A stretch of DNA of 64,000 nucleotides from Vespa crabro. Its lineage: Eukaryota; Arthropoda; Insecta; Hymenoptera; Vespidae. Location of the stretch: positions 24,364,172 to 24,428,171 of the forward strand of contig NC_060955.1 of assembly GCF_910589235.1 (NCBI RefSeq), given 5' to 3'. Position 1 is the first letter of the stretch; the number at the start of each line of letters is the position of its first letter. Positions 62,209-64,000 of this stretch are shown here, piece after piece. Position numbers and translations under genes: made by a program. Under the pieces are notes generated by a model, which was not told the DNA's origin, ran no database searches, and saw only the letters and a list, made by a program, of their open reading frames with translations.

Positions 62209-63415
62209 CTGTAATGGGAAACACGATAGTAAAGAAATTTAAGGCTCCTACTCGCTCGTAATATCATCACTATCATCGAACGTATATACATATACGATAG
62301 ATAGGAAGATTTATAATGCCTAGGTAGAGCCATGTAAATCTTTCGATAATTCCTGATAAAGGTAGAAACGAATGATTCGGTAATTGTATCCTTAACATTT
62401 TATTTTTGCAATCGAAATGATTTTCATACGATCACGTTGACCGATCGAAAATCACGCCGGTTAAAGTGGTTAAAGTAATACGCGCTAAGCGCGGACGAAT
62501 TACACGCGAACGTAAGACGCGCGGCGCCGGGGATTGACAACTTGCCGTATTAACGTTGATATTAAAAGTCAGAATGGATAACGATCGACGGATTATGAAC
62601 GTAGACGATTATGAACGAGCATTTTATAGATTCGATCCGTATTCATCGGAGAAAAATCGTTACAACTTGTAAGAAGAAAGTAAAAAACCATATAAACGTT
62701 CAAGAGATATCAATTTCTAAGCATACTTCCGGTTTTCTAAAAATATCTTGTCCTTGAAGACACCTTACGCGCAGCACATACGTCGAACCGATGCCGCCAA
62801 AGCTATGTCTCCTTTTTCCCCATTATTAGCGCGCATAATCGGGTCAATGAGTTTTCAATCGGGAAATAATTTTCGAAACGGTTTTTCATCCGCGGAGAGC
62901 CGTATCTCTCGCGCACTTGAGATCGCGAGATATAGACTATTTATATGATGATCTATGTGACCGACTGGGCAGCAAAAAATAATGTCTCATCGACGATGAA
63001 TTTGACCAAGTACATTAGGATCGATGTATCGATCCGTGAGTGCTCTTCTATTAATTGTGCCTTGAATCGTATAGCCTAAATTGAATCTATGCGTCGAATA
63101 CCACAAGAAAAATAATTATCAGAAAAATACATTTTTACGATCGAATGCGAATAATATTTCTCTAATTTCTATATTACTCCTTTAAGATGATAATATGTCG
63201 CCGATAATAATGTAACGTTTGCCTTCGTCCACGTTGGTTTGCATAAACTTTCCGCTTTTTTGCTCCACGTTTCTATTTATCGAAGGGAGCTAGAGGATAA
63301 CGCGAGCGGGACGGAAGGAAGTATCACCGTCGATGAATCTACGCTAACCTTTCGTTCTACTTCATTGGTAATCGAGTTGCTTTTTTAAAACAACTAACTA
63401 ACTACGTGTAAGGGA

Positions 63416-63455
<40 letters not shown>

Positions 63456-63538
63456 AAGAACGAGAGCCTTTTCCACCTTTTTGCTCGTCGTGGCGAGCCC
63501 TTGCTTCCGTCCGCCACTCCTCTCGTATTTCGAGCTCG

Positions 63539-63606
<68 letters not shown>

Positions 63607-64000
63607 GCCTTCAGCTACCCCACACCATCCCCCACGATCAATGCTCGAGAAAAGACCGACAAAAGCACCATCTGCCGTCCGTTACAGAGGGTTTTCCTCG
63701 ACCAATCTCGATCTATGCAAAGATCCAGTTATATTTGTCAAAAGAACATATCAAGAAAAATGTAATTTTAAGTAAGGATTGTTAGAAAAAATATCACAGA
63801 CGATCGGTATATTTCATAAGTGACGATGATATAGATGAGAACGAATTGCACCTTGTGTGTCGGTATATAACGTATTCGTTGATTGTTTCAAATCGCGACA
63901 TTCCATTTAAATAATTTCAAATCTTTTTGATATCGAATATGATTATAAAAGAATGAAGATGATTGCAAAGGAGAACAAAAAATGGAAGAATATCGACAGA
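62209..64000. other. DGK theta 5' intron, continuing out of the window
   Basis: The first visible DGK theta exon begins in the middle of C1 domain 1, so its partner exon must lie upstream. I see no exon carrying the first half of a C1 domain between 62209 and 64000. The stretch has a (GA)n array at 63417-63454 and a (CT)n array at 63542-63602 about 90 bp apart, which are reverse complements and could form a long hairpin. Confidence 0.6.
63417..63602. repeat. Opposed (GA)n and (CT)n arrays
   Basis: GA array at 63417-63454 and CT array at 63542-63602 on the same strand, separated by about 90 bp. They are mutually complementary over about 36 bp. Confidence 0.9.

Overview
This is a window of nuclear DNA from an insect, most likely a hymenopteran. 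The evidence is multi-exon genes with short GT-AG introns, an A+T-rich background that still holds many CG dinucleotides, very dense (CT)n/(GA)n, (TA)n and (GT)n microsatellites, and a Morgue gene, whose F-box plus E2-variant architecture is an invertebrate one. The order assignment is inference. There are no bacterial operons, no CRISPR array, no rRNA or convincing tRNA, and no transposase or reverse transcriptase reading frame.

Six protein-coding genes can be reconstructed exon by exon with consistent reading phase. (1) 8334-9707, plus: a complete ELOVL-family fatty acid elongase (5 coding exons, 317 aa). (2) 14619-20750, minus: a complete salt-inducible kinase of the SIK3 type (13 exons, 947 aa). 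(3) 21362-23208, plus: Morgue (5 exons, 423 aa), a zinc-finger + F-box + E2-like protein with glycine at the catalytic-cysteine position. (4) 26694-28292, minus: a secreted or GPI-anchored GDNF/GAS1-domain protein with two possible C-termini. (5) 45156-48010, minus: the midzone microtubule bundler PRC1/Ase1 (Drosophila fascetto; 7 exons, 639 aa). (6) 52720-62208 and beyond the window, minus: diacylglycerol kinase theta, lacking only its N-terminal part. SIK3 and morgue are head-to-head with 611 bp between start codons. ELOVL/SIK3 and morgue/GAS1-like are tail-to-tail. DGK theta lies upstream of PRC1 on the same strand. The genes do not form one pathway; they are ordinary neighbours covering lipid synthesis, LKB1-SIK signalling, ubiquitination and apoptosis control, receptor-like surface signalling, cytokinesis and lipid second messengers.

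The remainder (1-8.3 kb, 9.7-14.6 kb, 23.2-26.7 kb, 28.3-44.9 kb, 48.0-52.5 kb, 62.2-64 kb) is intergenic, UTR or intronic sequence dominated by microsatellites. Most long reading frames there are translated low-complexity DNA.

The most interesting observations are: two tandem, related alternative terminal exons of DGK theta; an additional symmetrical 144-nt exon candidate inside its C1-RA linker; a possible splice switch that changes the C-terminus of the GAS1-like protein; the E2-dead Morgue; a ~340-bp tandem duplication at 4.25-4.93 kb in which one copy keeps a perfect hairpin; and a G-quadruplex-prone tract in the PRC1 3'UTR. I found no previously undescribed multi-gene system.
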